A stretch of DNA of 55,096 nt from Muribaculaceae bacterium. GTDB taxonomy: Bacteria > Bacteroidota > Bacteroidia > Bacteroidales > Muribaculaceae. Location: positions 1-55,096 of the forward strand of contig JAGBIJ010000042.1 in assembly GCA_017935045.1 (NCBI GenBank). Reading direction: 5' to 3'. The position numbers and the translations under genes are program-made. This document shows, in pieces, positions 1-7,480 of this stretch (its first letter is position 1; each line of letters begins with the position of its first letter). The notes below the pieces were generated by a model that saw nothing but the letters and a program-made list of their open reading frames with translations, was not told the origin of the DNA and searched no databases.

Positions 1-432
1 ATTTTTGTTAAGGCACATAAAAAAGGTGAGCCACTTTCAGAATCATCTTCATGTGCAGCCTCACCACAAGGCTCAATAAGCAGATAACACGAAATAGCAA
101 CTCACCGTAAGCTGTATATCGTGTTAGATGGATATGCAGATACGTGAGAAGCATTCTCGGCAATCTCTGACTTATTGATGTTTGCAAGGTGGTGATTTGC
201 ACATGTCAGAGGAAGCGAAAACCTTCCTATATATGTCTTGTCATTGGATAATGGCCGAAGCCCTCTCACCAAAGACGCTGCAAATATAGCAAGAATTTTC
301 TTATCACGCAAAGTTGAGCTGCTATTTCATCGCAAAATTAACGCAAAACATCAAGAATCGGGAATCCGAAGCCGATTTTAACTTTAGTCCAGAGTTGGAG
401 CTATATAATTTTTTAGATTAGAATCACACATG
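1..432. other. Non-coding or unrecognised left edge
   Basis: No convincing gene is seen here. Two short open frames on the minus strand (8-202 and 102-311) overlap each other in different frames, have no promoter or ribosome-site support, and encode peptides I cannot assign. The stretch is AT-rich like the following 5 kb. It could be part of a repeated non-coding element or the remnant of a mobile element, but nothing in the window proves this. Confidence 0.35.
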
Positions 433-480
433 AAAAAGGAGTGTATCAATACCTCCACAGAGATTAAACTGATACACTCC
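433..480 (-). terminator. Rho-independent terminator of the winged-helix gene
   Basis: A perfect 11-bp inverted repeat (GGAGTGTATCA at 438-448, TGATACACTCC at 470-480) has a 21-nt loop. Read on the minus strand it is followed at once by TTTTT (433-437). It lies about 20 bp past the stop of the gene ending at 502, as expected for that gene's terminator. Confidence 0.8.
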
Positions 481-501
481 CGACATTGATACATTCTGAC
501 C

Positions 502-1533
502 TCAGAACGGCAAGTTGTCTTCGTCATCATCGAGCGGATGGAATTCTTGCCCCTCTTGTCGCTTCGGTTTAGGTTTCAGCTCATCGGGTATCTCCCAGCC
601 ATACGCCTCAAAGGTTGCTCTTAAATCTGCGTTGGGGTCTTCCTCTTCTTCCCTCTTAGGTTGAGGTTGAACTACATTCTGTTTGCTGTCTTTCCCAAGC
701 CATACACAGCCATACTCTTTGTAAAAGTCATCGTAGAATGAATTATAAGGTTCTTTGGAGATTTTACTCTTGAGAAACTTAACCTTACCCTCTTCAATAC
801 TCTTGTATCGCTTCTTCGCCTTCTCTGCAATCTTATCAGAATCAGCAGTTGAGATAAGTTCATTGATTTGCTTTCTGAATGTTTTGAAGTCAGTCCATGT
901 TGAAACGTTATACAACTTATCCATAAGATAATTTTCTCGCTTCTTATACTCATCAAATTGATTAGACTTTACTTCAACATGCTTAGACCCTTCAAAGAGT
1001 ATATTATCTTTATTTTCTATATTATTTATATTGTCCTCACTTTGTAGTGGTGTTGGTAATGGAGTTGGTAAAGATTTCGTAACTTCAACAGGATTATTTT
1101 CAGTCGTCATTTCTAATTTTTCAAGATATGACGCTCTCCATCCCGAAGCCTTGTAGTTATCAGTTTCAATTAGTAGATCGGGATGCTTTATACAATCTTC
1201 AAGACTATACTTCTCCCAATCATTGAACCTCTCAACATTCAACTTAAACTCGTTAGGAGTTTTACTCTTGCCTTGTCCGACCGTCCGAACATCTATAATT
1301 CCAATCTTATAAAATGTACTAAGGGTTGCCCTCACCAAGTTTTCACTTAAACGAGTTTGCGCTCTCAAATCATCATTAGAACGGTAAAACCAACCATCTT
1401 CTTTGGCATAATAGCTCGACAACTGTACCAGCGTCCATAACATACTTCTGCAATTATTGTCACAACAAGCCATCAAATTTGTCGGGTCAGCATTAAACTG
1501 ATACCTAATTTCATTTTCTACATTTTTAATCAT
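502..1533 (-). CDS. Winged-helix / replication-initiator-like protein
   Basis: A cytosolic protein of about 343 residues. The N-terminal ~120 residues look like a helix-turn-helix or winged-helix DNA-binding domain: helix-rich, with SMLWTLVQLSSYYAKEDGWF, then TRLSENLVRATLSTFYKIGI as the probable recognition unit. This resembles replication or DnaD-like proteins of Bacteroidetes mobile elements and phages. The rest is charged and low in hydrophobicity, with a Lys/Arg-rich middle and an acidic tail ending DDDEDNLPF. A TTG start at 1560 is possible, but ATG at 1533 is the more natural start. It stands alone, AT-rich, with a terminator just downstream. The replication role is an inference from the fold-like pattern and the accessory setting; no catalytic motif is visible. 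Confidence 0.6.
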   Translation of the reverse strand: MIKNVENEIRYQFNADPTNLMACCDNNCRSMLWTLVQLSSYYAKEDGWFYRSNDDLRAQTRLSENLVRATLSTFYKIGIIDVRTVGQGKSKTPNEFKLNVERFNDWEKYSLEDCIKHPDLLIETDNYKASGWRASYLEKLEMTTENNPVEVTKSLPTPLPTPLQSEDNINNIENKDNILFEGSKHVEVKSNQFDEYKKRENYLMDKLYNVSTWTDFKTFRKQINELISTADSDKIAEKAKKRYKSIEEGKVKFLKSKISKEPYNSFYDDFYKEYGCVWLGKDSKQNVVQPQPKREEEEDPNADLRATFEAYGWEIPDELKPKPKRQEGQEFHPLDDDEDNLPF

Positions 1534-1936
1534 TTCATAATAGTGTGCTTCACAGCACAAAATAATTTTATATTCACTGGGCAGGATTTCGCCTTACCCC
1601 TCTTAGTTTTATAATGTCTTCTCGACATCAATTCCAAACATACCTTAAATCGCTCAAACCACAAAACGCCACCTTATAAAAATCACCAAAATTTTCTGGA
1701 CAAAAAATTTCAGAATTGCCCACGACCATCCGATAGACAAAGACCTCCTCCCTACGTTTTAGGAGCCAGTGGGCGATTACGCAGCCCCCATCTACGCCAC
1801 CCCTCCCTATGTTAATCAATCACTTACCCGTATTAAACCTTAGTAAACTCTACTGAAAGTATTTCCTACGATCAATGATAAAGCCAACAGCCCTTACAAA
1901 TTCACTTACACTCCTATTAATAAATCACTTATCCTA
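1534..1936. other. Intergenic stretch, no supported gene
   Basis: About 400 bp separate two divergently transcribed genes. One minus-strand frame (1628-1819, 63 residues) starts with ATG but has no recognisable domain or promoter, so it is not called. The only supported signal is the plus-strand promoter at the right-hand end. Confidence 0.4.
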
Positions 1937-1967
1937 TTGCAATGGTCGCAAAAATCACGTAACTTTG
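1937..1967 (+). promoter_or_regulatory. Bacteroidetes-type promoter
   Basis: TTGC at 1937-1940 serves as the -33 box and TAACTTTG at 1960-1967 as the -7 box, 19 bp apart. Transcription would begin around 1972-1975, so an upstream ATG at 1875 cannot be used and the start is fixed at 1986. Confidence 0.7.
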
Positions 1968-1985
1968 CAGAAAAAACAAGATACT

Positions 1986-3206
1986 ATGGATAATTTAGAA
2001 AGTTCCATGATACTCAATCAAATAAAAGCTGCCATTAATCAACGTGAGGACGCTATCGCTTCTCAAATTGGGGCAAAAATATATAGGTCTGAAAACGGAT
2101 TCTCACAAGAGCAAATTTACGTCTATGGAGGGCGAACAGATAGTGTTTTTACACTGACATTAAGGAAAGATTCACCTTCTCATCAGAAATATGGAGAGTT
2201 AGTGACTGGATGTATTGTTTACAGTCTCAAAGAACGTCAATTATTAGAAAAAGATGTCTGTGCATTAAATGCCATTCCATTTGTCAAAGTAAAATCTCTT
2301 CTTCCTGAACACAATGATTTCGCAGATAAACTATTAGAGGAGGGTATCTCTACTTGTGATATAGAGGAAATGTTAGTGATACCAAATACCACAGAAGCCA
2401 ATACCTTCATTAGCAAAGAGAAGAGAGATGTAAAAGTTTTAGATGTACCTTTTGAGGTCTATGAAAACGGAGATGATATCGGTTGGATATATGGTTTTTT
2501 AAAGAAACTTAAATCAGAAGGTGTCGGACTAATGCCAGAAGACGAGGCTCAGTATTTAGCATACAAACTGATAATAGAGAAGGAGGAGTTAACAGAGAAA
2601 GAAAAGAAGAATATATTTGATAATGAGGGCAGAATATTCAACAATTCGGTCTCATATTACTATCTTATATGGAGAAAAGTTGCTGGACTATTGAACGAAA
2701 AGCAGCAACGACAGCTGAGCCTTTTAAAGCAGAACCTATTCGTTGAAAGATTGGCATTATCAGACCACGCACTAAAACACATTGGGTTAAACCTAAAGAA
2801 ATTCGCCAGTGACTATCCAACACAAGCTGCATTCCTACTTGAAAAGATACTGTCTTTTAAAGATATAAATTTTAATACAGATGGAAAATATCCGCTTTAC
2901 TTAAATTTCAACTCGTTTTTACACATATATTTACGTCACACCGAGGAATTAAATATATGCAATCAATTCGCTGATAGGGATAAATTTCAGCTTGAAGAAA
3001 AAGATATTATGACTGTCATCGGTCACGTAATGAGAGCATTAAACAGTGAATATCAAGAATATAAACAGAGGAATCCCAATGGGAGATTCTATAGGAGAGG
3101 TGCAATGGCCTACTATTTCAATGGTGATTACTATAATGTTGATGTAAACCCCGATGGAAGTATCAGTACTTTCTATAAAGGGTCGGGAAAGAAAAAACTG
3201 ATATAG
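1986..3206 (+). CDS. Uncharacterised 406-residue protein, possible C-terminal nuclease-like domain
   Basis: I do not recognise the full protein. It is soluble, with no signal peptide or membrane segment. Residues 1-110 form an alpha/beta region rich in charged residues; the middle (about 190-290) is helical. The last ~90 residues contain HIYLRHTEE, a short helix, FYRRGAMAYYFNGDYYNV and DGSISTFYKG. That order (His-x4-His, helix, paired strands with aromatic residues) is reminiscent of BECR-fold nuclease domains found in phage and toxin proteins, but this is a low-confidence impression. The start at 1986 follows from the promoter just upstream; an in-frame ATG at 1875 lies before the transcription start. 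It sits alone in the AT-rich accessory segment. Confidence 0.6.
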   Translation: MDNLESSMILNQIKAAINQREDAIASQIGAKIYRSENGFSQEQIYVYGGRTDSVFTLTLRKDSPSHQKYGELVTGCIVYSLKERQLLEKDVCALNAIPFVKVKSLLPEHNDFADKLLEEGISTCDIEEMLVIPNTTEANTFISKEKRDVKVLDVPFEVYENGDDIGWIYGFLKKLKSEGVGLMPEDEAQYLAYKLIIEKEELTEKEKKNIFDNEGRIFNNSVSYYYLIWRKVAGLLNEKQQRQLSLLKQNLFVERLALSDHALKHIGLNLKKFASDYPTQAAFLLEKILSFKDINFNTDGKYPLYLNFNSFLHIYLRHTEELNICNQFADRDKFQLEEKDIMTVIGHVMRALNSEYQEYKQRNPNGRFYRRGAMAYYFNGDYYNVDVNPDGSISTFYKGSGKKKLI

Positions 3207-3242
3207 AAAACTTAGGGGGTATCTAAATTTATGATAGAGTAA

Positions 3243-3306
3243 TTGATTCGCAAAACTCCCCATAATCGTTATTTTGGCGTGAGTGGCCGCTAAATTTGCG
3301 AATCAA
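3243..3306. repeat. 64-bp segment with perfect 12-bp inverted ends
   Basis: TTGATTCGCAAA at 3243-3254 is matched by TTTGCGAATCAA at 3295-3306, leaving a 40-bp interior. There is no coding capacity. It could be a miniature inverted-repeat element, a recombination or attachment site, or a spaced operator. No flanking target duplication is evident. Confidence 0.5.
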
Positions 3307-3366
3307 CTTGTTGGGATTGAAAACGTAAATCATTGAATATCAGCAATGACTATTTCCTCATGGCCA

Positions 3367-3461
3367 CTTCAACGAGGAGGAGTATTGAAGCATAAATTGT
3401 AACGTAAATACCTGCTAATTAATGGCCAAACAATATTCATTTGTTTGGCCATTGGTATTTT
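3367..3461. repeat. Repeat copy A (flanks the Fic gene)
   Basis: About 94 bp are repeated at 5485-5578 in the same orientation with only about three mismatches. Inside is a perfect 10-bp inverted repeat, GGCCAAACAA at 3424-3433 and TTGTTTGGCC at 3441-3450, with a 7-nt loop and a T-rich tail. It also carries the purine-rich string CGAGGAGGAG. The pair brackets the Fic gene, suggesting a cassette or duplication boundary. Confidence 0.75.
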
Positions 3462-3791
3462 ATGGCTTCAAACGGCGCGGTTTGTTTGGCTAAAATTCCT
3501 CTTTCCGCAAGAATACTTATATTTGTTTGGCTAAATTATGACAATTTCAATATGATTTGTGTATATAGTAATGAATTCTCCTGACGACTATATCTCTATA
3601 TATTTGGGTAATTGTATCTTCGTAGCGAATATCATGGTAATGTTTCAAGATTCCATAATCGCCATTCAGGTTTAATGTCCTCAATTAACGATGTGGCTTC
3701 TTGCCGAAAATCTTTTAGTCCTCAATCGATTTTATTGAATATCGAAAGTCTTTGTATTGGTATATTGCTTAATTACACCACGTTGTGTCGT

Positions 3792-3816
3792 AATTTATCT
3801 CAATTTGAGATAAATT
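3792..3816 (-). terminator. Palindrome just past the Fic stop codon
   Basis: AATTTATCTCA and TGAGATAAATT form an 11-bp perfect inverted repeat with a 3-nt spacer, followed by another half-site (ATTGAGATAA, 3815-3824). It may end fic transcription, although no clean T-run follows on the minus strand. Its core resembles the inverted repeat in the fic promoter (TTTATCGCA), so a protein-binding site is an alternative. Confidence 0.4.
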
Positions 3817-3827
3817 GAGATAATGCT

Positions 3828-5132
3828 TTATCTTATTTTACTCACCATGTCTTCAAATTTGGAAGAACGGACATAGCCTTTTGTTCTGCCGTTCAAGCTG
3901 ATTTCACTCAGATAACCTTTTTCGGTAAGGCTTCTTAAGTCTGATTTCGCGGTATTGTGTGTTACCCCAAATTTTCCTACAATATCAGTTGAGACAAGCA
4001 CGATATCAGAATTTTCTATACAAAGACTCAAGATTTCAGCCTGACGTGCTGTAATGTTGCCAAGATGTAAAAGTTTCTTAGATTTCTTTTTCTCGTTATT
4101 TTTACGTTTGATATATCTGCTTAGCGCATCAAAAGATTTGAGGAGTACGTCTAAATTATACTGTACGAAATATCCTATATCATTGCCATCAGCTTCAGAA
4201 TAGATAAAAGCCTTCTCATAAGATTTCTTGGAACCCTTAATAATGCGCGATATAGATAAATATTGCACGAGCCAATAATTTGATTTCATCATATACCAAT
4301 AAAACAGGGCTCTTGCGGTACGGCCATTCCCATCAGCAAAAGGGTGGTAATATCCTACAAGGAAGTGTATTGTGATAGCTTTAATTATCGGATGAATAAA
4401 AATTTCAGTATTCTCATTATTGAAAAATGCGCATAAGCTGTTCAAGAACTCACTCAAACACTCTGCGGCTGGTGGTGTATGTACGATTTCCCCTGTTATG
4501 CCGTTACCTACCACAATATTTTCATCATCCCGCCTCAGACGACCGGCTGCATCTGGAATGTCAAGCGCATTTTCAGTCATCATACCATGGACTTGCATTA
4601 TAAATGCAGGGGTCAACGATTCTTTTGCATGGTCTCTAATGAAATTGATAGTATTATAGTTATTTAAAATCATGCGCTGACTTTTATCTTTGGGAGAAAT
4701 CTTTTTACGGAGCATCTCTTTTGCAGCCTCACGTGTTGTTGCGGCTCCCTCCATTTGGCTTGAGGCAATGGCCTCCTCCATAATAGAACTGATGAGATAC
4801 AATTCCTGTGTGGCCTTATCGTCTGGAAAAATCTTGGAAGCACCCCACGAGCCGCCAAAATTCATATCAAACTCATGGCACAGTCTCTGCATTGTATTTG
4901 TCAGAGAGAAATGGATATTATTCTGAGTCCAAATCTTGACATCCGTTAGATTTCTCACTGATTTAACTTTGCACCATAATTCAATATCCGTCATGCCTTC
5001 AGGCATGCGATACTTGACATCACTCCAATATAGATATCTGCTGTTGATTGAGGAAATAAGATTCTTCAATTCTTCCGAATCATTAGAAGTGTCTATCGGA
5101 GCTGTTGTAATATGAGGGGGCTGTTCAATCAT
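3828..5132 (-). CDS. Fic family protein (probable AMPylating enzyme)
   Basis: Fic proteins usually transfer AMP from ATP to Ser, Thr or Tyr of target proteins. The core motif HPFADGNGRTAR is intact at residues 263-274, with the catalytic His and the phosphate-binding loop. A self-inhibitory helix motif of the [S/T]xxxE[G/N] type (SSQMEG, about 124-129) lies before the Fic fold, as in class II proteins. The last ~70 residues form a winged-helix DNA-binding domain (ITARQAEILSLC ... GVTHNTAKSDLRSL). There is no signal peptide. The protein is 434 residues, normal for this architecture. It is a lone gene with its own promoter and is bracketed by two direct repeats. The DNA-binding tail and the inverted repeat in its promoter suggest self-regulation. 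No antitoxin-like neighbour is seen. Confidence 0.93.
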   Translation of the reverse strand: MIEQPPHITTAPIDTSNDSEELKNLISSINSRYLYWSDVKYRMPEGMTDIELWCKVKSVRNLTDVKIWTQNNIHFSLTNTMQRLCHEFDMNFGGSWGASKIFPDDKATQELYLISSIMEEAIASSQMEGAATTREAAKEMLRKKISPKDKSQRMILNNYNTINFIRDHAKESLTPAFIMQVHGMMTENALDIPDAAGRLRRDDENIVVGNGITGEIVHTPPAAECLSEFLNSLCAFFNNENTEIFIHPIIKAITIHFLVGYYHPFADGNGRTARALFYWYMMKSNYWLVQYLSISRIIKGSKKSYEKAFIYSEADGNDIGYFVQYNLDVLLKSFDALSRYIKRKNNEKKKSKKLLHLGNITARQAEILSLCIENSDIVLVSTDIVGKFGVTHNTAKSDLRSLTEKGYLSEISLNGRTKGYVRSSKFEDMVSKIR

Positions 5133-5149
5133 AAAATCAAATTTTGTTG

Positions 5150-5192
5150 CAAATATATCAATTTATCGCAGTTTATCCAAATTTGCGATAAA
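5150..5192 (-). promoter_or_regulatory. fic promoter with overlapping inverted-repeat operator
   Basis: On the minus strand the -7 box is TATATTTG (plus-strand CAAATATA, 5150-5157) and the -33 box TTTG (CAAA, 5178-5181), 20 bp apart. A perfect 9-bp inverted repeat, TTTATCGCA (5162-5170) and TGCGATAAA (5184-5192), straddles the spacer and -33 box. A repressor bound there would block the polymerase; the winged helix of the Fic protein is a candidate. Confidence 0.65.
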
Positions 5193-5323
5193 TAAAATCG
5201 CATCTATTTGATATACATATATTTGCAACTTGAATTACATACAGATTCAATACAGTCTGTTATTGTGTTCCGTCATTAGTCAATAAGGTTTTGCTTCTGT
5301 GTTGCCGTGACCCCAATCAACGA

Positions 5324-5362
5324 TTACATTTAAGGAAAATGTAAGCTGTGCCTTTTACATTT
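5324..5362. repeat. Three alternating complementary arms
   Basis: TTACATTT (5324-5331), AAATGTAA (5337-5344) and TTACATTT (5355-5362) allow the middle arm to pair with either neighbour. The two possible hairpins exclude each other, an arrangement typical of attenuators. No open frame follows on either strand, so the function is unknown. Confidence 0.4.
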
Positions 5363-5484
5363 GCCCAATCAATGGCTGGTCATTTGCTTGACTATCGCCT
5401 AAGACAGTCTCAAATGGTGCGGTTTGTTTTGCCAAATACAAACATGACATATATAACTCATTCATATAGAGTAGTCTTCTCGCT

Positions 5485-5578
5485 CTTCAACGAGGAGGAG
5501 TATTGAAGCATAAATTGTAACGTAAACACCTGATAATTAATGGTCAAACAATATTCATTTGTTTGGCCATTGGTATTT
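5485..5578. repeat. Repeat copy B (flanks the Fic gene)
   Basis: Second copy of the repeat at 3367-3461, in the same orientation. It keeps the hairpin with one changed base in the left arm (GGTCAAACAA against TTGTTTGGCC). With copy A it encloses about 2 kb carrying fic. Confidence 0.75.
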
Positions 5579-5584
5579 ATATAA

Positions 5585-5599
5585 TTATGCTTCGCATAA
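5585..5599 (-). terminator. Small hairpin after the plug-domain gene
   Basis: TTATGC, a 3-nt loop and GCATAA lie about 25 bp past the stop of the gene ending at 5624, with an AT-rich but not pure T tail. A weak terminator at best. Confidence 0.3.
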
Positions 5600-5623
5600 G
5601 GTACACGTAAGGATGTTCGGCCT

Positions 5624-5992
5624 TTATCGGATACGGAGCTCTCCGGGAATACGCTGTTGTCTTTGTTCTTCGGTCATGTTGTTATAGTTTTCCAAAATCG
5701 GAGTCAGGTATCTTTTTGATTTGGTAGTGATAAAGACGACTCCGCCTAATCTCGGACTAAAAATTCGCGTAATTGCCGGGTCTTTTGTGACATCGACTTT
5801 TATAATGTCATCAGGCGTGATGTCATTCAGATTCTGAACTTCCACTCCGTCCACGATGTATACCGGAATATTGATTGAATCGCATTGCACGGGGGTGCAG
5901 CAAGCGTTATTTGCGCAGCACTCCTGTCTGGATTCCATGGCATAAACGGATGTGGCTGCAAATATTGCGACTATAATTAGCAACTTCTTCAT
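5624..5992 (-). CDS. Small secreted protein with TonB-plug-like segment
   Basis: A 122-residue protein with a clear signal peptide (MKKLLIIVAIFAATSVYA) and a Cys-rich stretch right after it (CCANNACC, then C at PVQCDS). Residues about 45-85 (IPVYIVDGVEVQNLNDI ... GGVVFITTK) look like the plug module of TonB-dependent receptors or the similar module in some Bacteroidetes regulators, but no barrel follows. The start at 5992 is chosen because it opens the signal peptide; a longer frame to 6037 would overlap the upstream gene. It lies 5 bp after the TfoX-like gene, so the two are probably one transcript. Function unknown. Confidence 0.75.
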   Translation of the reverse strand: MKKLLIIVAIFAATSVYAMESRQECCANNACCTPVQCDSINIPVYIVDGVEVQNLNDITPDDIIKVDVTKDPAITRIFSPRLGGVVFITTKSKRYLTPILENYNNMTEEQRQQRIPGELRIR

Positions 5993-5997
5993 GTCTG

Positions 5998-6312
5998 TTA
6001 TTTCTTTTTTGTTTTTGGATATGGCAGAGCTTGCCAAAGTATTGAGATAACTTCACGCGCTTTTTGTCGGTCTGAAAAGTCAAGTATATATCCCTCTTTG
6101 GCTCCTTCATAAGCGCAACCTGTTTCGGCTCCGGCCATCAGTGGCTCGATGCAATCCAGCTTTTTGATAAAAGCTGTGTTGTCACATGCCGTGATGACAC
6201 ATTTTTCATTTACGTATATGATATATTCGCCCATCATTTTGCGTGGGCGCACTTCGCCAAGAGGCGTGAGGACTTCGCAGATGAACTCAATAAATTCAGT
6301 AGTACATGCCAT
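5998..6312 (-). CDS. TfoX N-terminal-domain protein
   Basis: A 104-residue protein covering a single TfoX_N domain (VRPRKMMGEYIIYVNEKCVITACDNTAFIKKL is characteristic, about residues 22-53). In gamma-proteobacteria the TfoX/Sxy family controls competence genes; short stand-alone domains in Bacteroidetes have no established role. It is cytosolic. ATG at 6312 is well placed for the domain, but the promoter's predicted start site falls at or within a few bases of it, so the message may be leaderless. It is first in a two-gene unit with the secreted protein downstream. Confidence 0.85.
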   Translation of the reverse strand: MACTTEFIEFICEVLTPLGEVRPRKMMGEYIIYVNEKCVITACDNTAFIKKLDCIEPLMAGAETGCAYEGAKEGYILDFSDRQKAREVISILWQALPYPKTKKK

Positions 6313-6347
6313 AACGCAAAATTACGTATATTATGCGTTATGGCAAA
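6307..6347 (-). promoter_or_regulatory. Promoter inside a 12-bp inverted repeat, upstream of the TfoX-like gene
   Basis: The minus-strand -7 box is TAATTTTG (CAAAATTA at 6317-6324) and the -33 box TTTG (CAAA at 6344-6347), 19 bp apart. TGCCATAACGCA (6307-6318) and TGCGTTATGGCA (6334-6345) are perfect inverted repeats that enclose the promoter spacer and include the start codon. This is a plausible operator. Confidence 0.6.
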
Positions 6348-6391
6348 GAAATAAATCAAGAAATATCGGCATCAAAAATTCCAATACTCTC

Positions 6392-7480
6392 TTAGAGCAA
6401 CGGCTTTTGGGGTCTGTTTGTCTTGAGCAGGTGGCAGTGCGTCAGATTGCCATGTGCGTCTCGCAGGTGCATGCCGTTGCCTTCGCAATAGCGCCAGAAC
6501 GAACACGAGGCGCATGTGCCGGTCTTCATCCAGTCTCGGTCTCGGTATTGTCTGTAGCGGTTTTGCCATACGTCCCAGAAGTCATCCTGATAGATATTGC
6601 CCTGGCGATAGTCGGCGCGTATGCTGGGGCAGGCGCCGATACCTCCGTCCAGCAGTACGGAGGCCACGCTTACGCCAGCCTGACATTCAAAGTAGTAATC
6701 CCGGATTTGCCCTTCATAGCCGGCCATGAACCCTTCGCAGCAGAATGAAGCGTGTATGCAGCCTTCCTGCCTGGTGTCGGCTATGAAACGCATCAGGCTC
6801 TCTATCTGCTCTTCGTCCAGATCGAATTCGGGATACGCTGCTGCGCGGCCCGCAGGAAAGATGGTAAACAGACGCCACTTCTTTACGGCGCCCTGGACGA
6901 GCAACTGCTTCAGTTCTCCGAGCTCGGCAAGCGAGCGGCGGTTGACGCATGTCACGACATCGAAATTCAGGTCTTCGGCTTTTGCGGCGCGGCGTATGGC
7001 CGCAAGGGCGCGTCTGAAGGAGGAGGGATGGTTGCGCATCCAGTTGTGCGTCGGCTCCAGACCGTCGAGGCTTATGGTCAGATTATGCAGACCTGCGGCA
7101 CGCAGGCTTTCAAGCCGTCGTTCGTCGAGCAGAAGTCCATTGGTCACTATGCCCCAGGGGAAGCCTCGGTCATACAATTCGCGTCCTACATATTCCAGGT
7201 CGTGACGTACCAGCGGTTCGCCTCCGGTAATCACTATGTTGACCTGATGCGGATTCACATGGGGCAGTAACGAATCGATGACTCGTAAAAAGTCTGCGGC
7301 AGGCATGTCAGGTTGCACCGACGAGCTCTTGCAGTCGCTGCCGCAATGTCGACACCCTAAGTTGCACCGCCACGTACATTCCCAGAACAGCTGCCGGAGC
7401 CTGTGTCCCCTGCGTCTTTCGAGCTTGCGGCTCCGGTTGAGTTCCAGCGCTATCCTCTGCTTCAGAGTGAGCGGCTTCAT
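6392..7480 (-). CDS. Radical SAM/SPASM enzyme of the rSAM/lipoprotein system
   Basis: A 362-residue radical SAM enzyme. The 4Fe-4S/SAM motif is CNLGCRHC (about residues 39-46), followed by GGEPL and a SPASM-type C-terminal half with several cysteines (CQAG, GACPS, CASCSFWRYCEGN, HCHLL) that would bind auxiliary clusters. The sequence and its partner fit the family known as TIGR04133 (rSAM enzyme always paired with a lipoprotein, TIGR04134), whose chemistry is unknown. It starts inside the stop codon of the lipoprotein gene (ATGA, 7477-7480), so the two are translationally coupled. The natural inference is that it modifies the lipoprotein before export, but this is unproven. Confidence 0.9.
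   Translation of the reverse strand: MKPLTLKQRIALELNRSRKLERRRGHRLRQLFWECTWRCNLGCRHCGSDCKSSSVQPDMPAADFLRVIDSLLPHVNPHQVNIVITGGEPLVRHDLEYVGRELYDRGFPWGIVTNGLLLDERRLESLRAAGLHNLTISLDGLEPTHNWMRNHPSSFRRALAAIRRAAKAEDLNFDVVTCVNRRSLAELGELKQLLVQGAVKKWRLFTIFPAGRAAAYPEFDLDEEQIESLMRFIADTRQEGCIHASFCCEGFMAGYEGQIRDYYFECQAGVSVASVLLDGGIGACPSIRADYRQGNIYQDDFWDVWQNRYRQYRDRDWMKTGTCASCSFWRYCEGNGMHLRDAHGNLTHCHLLKTNRPQKPLL

Larger units (their letters stand above)
3207..3827. other. Long gap with repeats, no gene
   Basis: Roughly 620 bp without a credible gene. It holds a 64-bp segment bounded by 12-bp inverted repeats (3243-3306), the first copy of a ~94-bp repeat (3367-3461), a related motif with CGGTTTGTTTGGC (3465-3494) and a palindrome next to the Fic stop codon (3792-3816). 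A plus-strand frame at 3612-3818 has no support and overlaps the palindrome. Confidence 0.5.
5193..5623. other. Gap between fic and the next operon
   Basis: No gene is seen. It contains three alternating 8-bp complementary arms (5324-5362), a degenerate relative of the motif beside repeat A (GCGGTTTGTTTTGCC near 5420), repeat copy B (5485-5578) and a small hairpin (5585-5599). Confidence 0.5.

Noticed and set aside
8-311. Two overlapping short minus-strand frames
   Set aside because: Different frames over the same DNA, no start signals and no domain. The peptide looks faintly familiar from short Bacteroidetes hypothetical proteins, but I cannot confirm that.
1628-1819. 63-codon minus-strand frame
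   Set aside because: No promoter, domain or neighbour support; left uncalled, although a small real gene cannot be excluded.
3612-3818. 68-codon plus-strand frame before fic
   Set aside because: Lies among repeats, ends inside a palindrome and has no promoter or recognisable product.
5218-5225. Plus-strand TATATTTG box
   Set aside because: No -33 box and no gene downstream; such 8-mers are expected by chance in AT-rich DNA.
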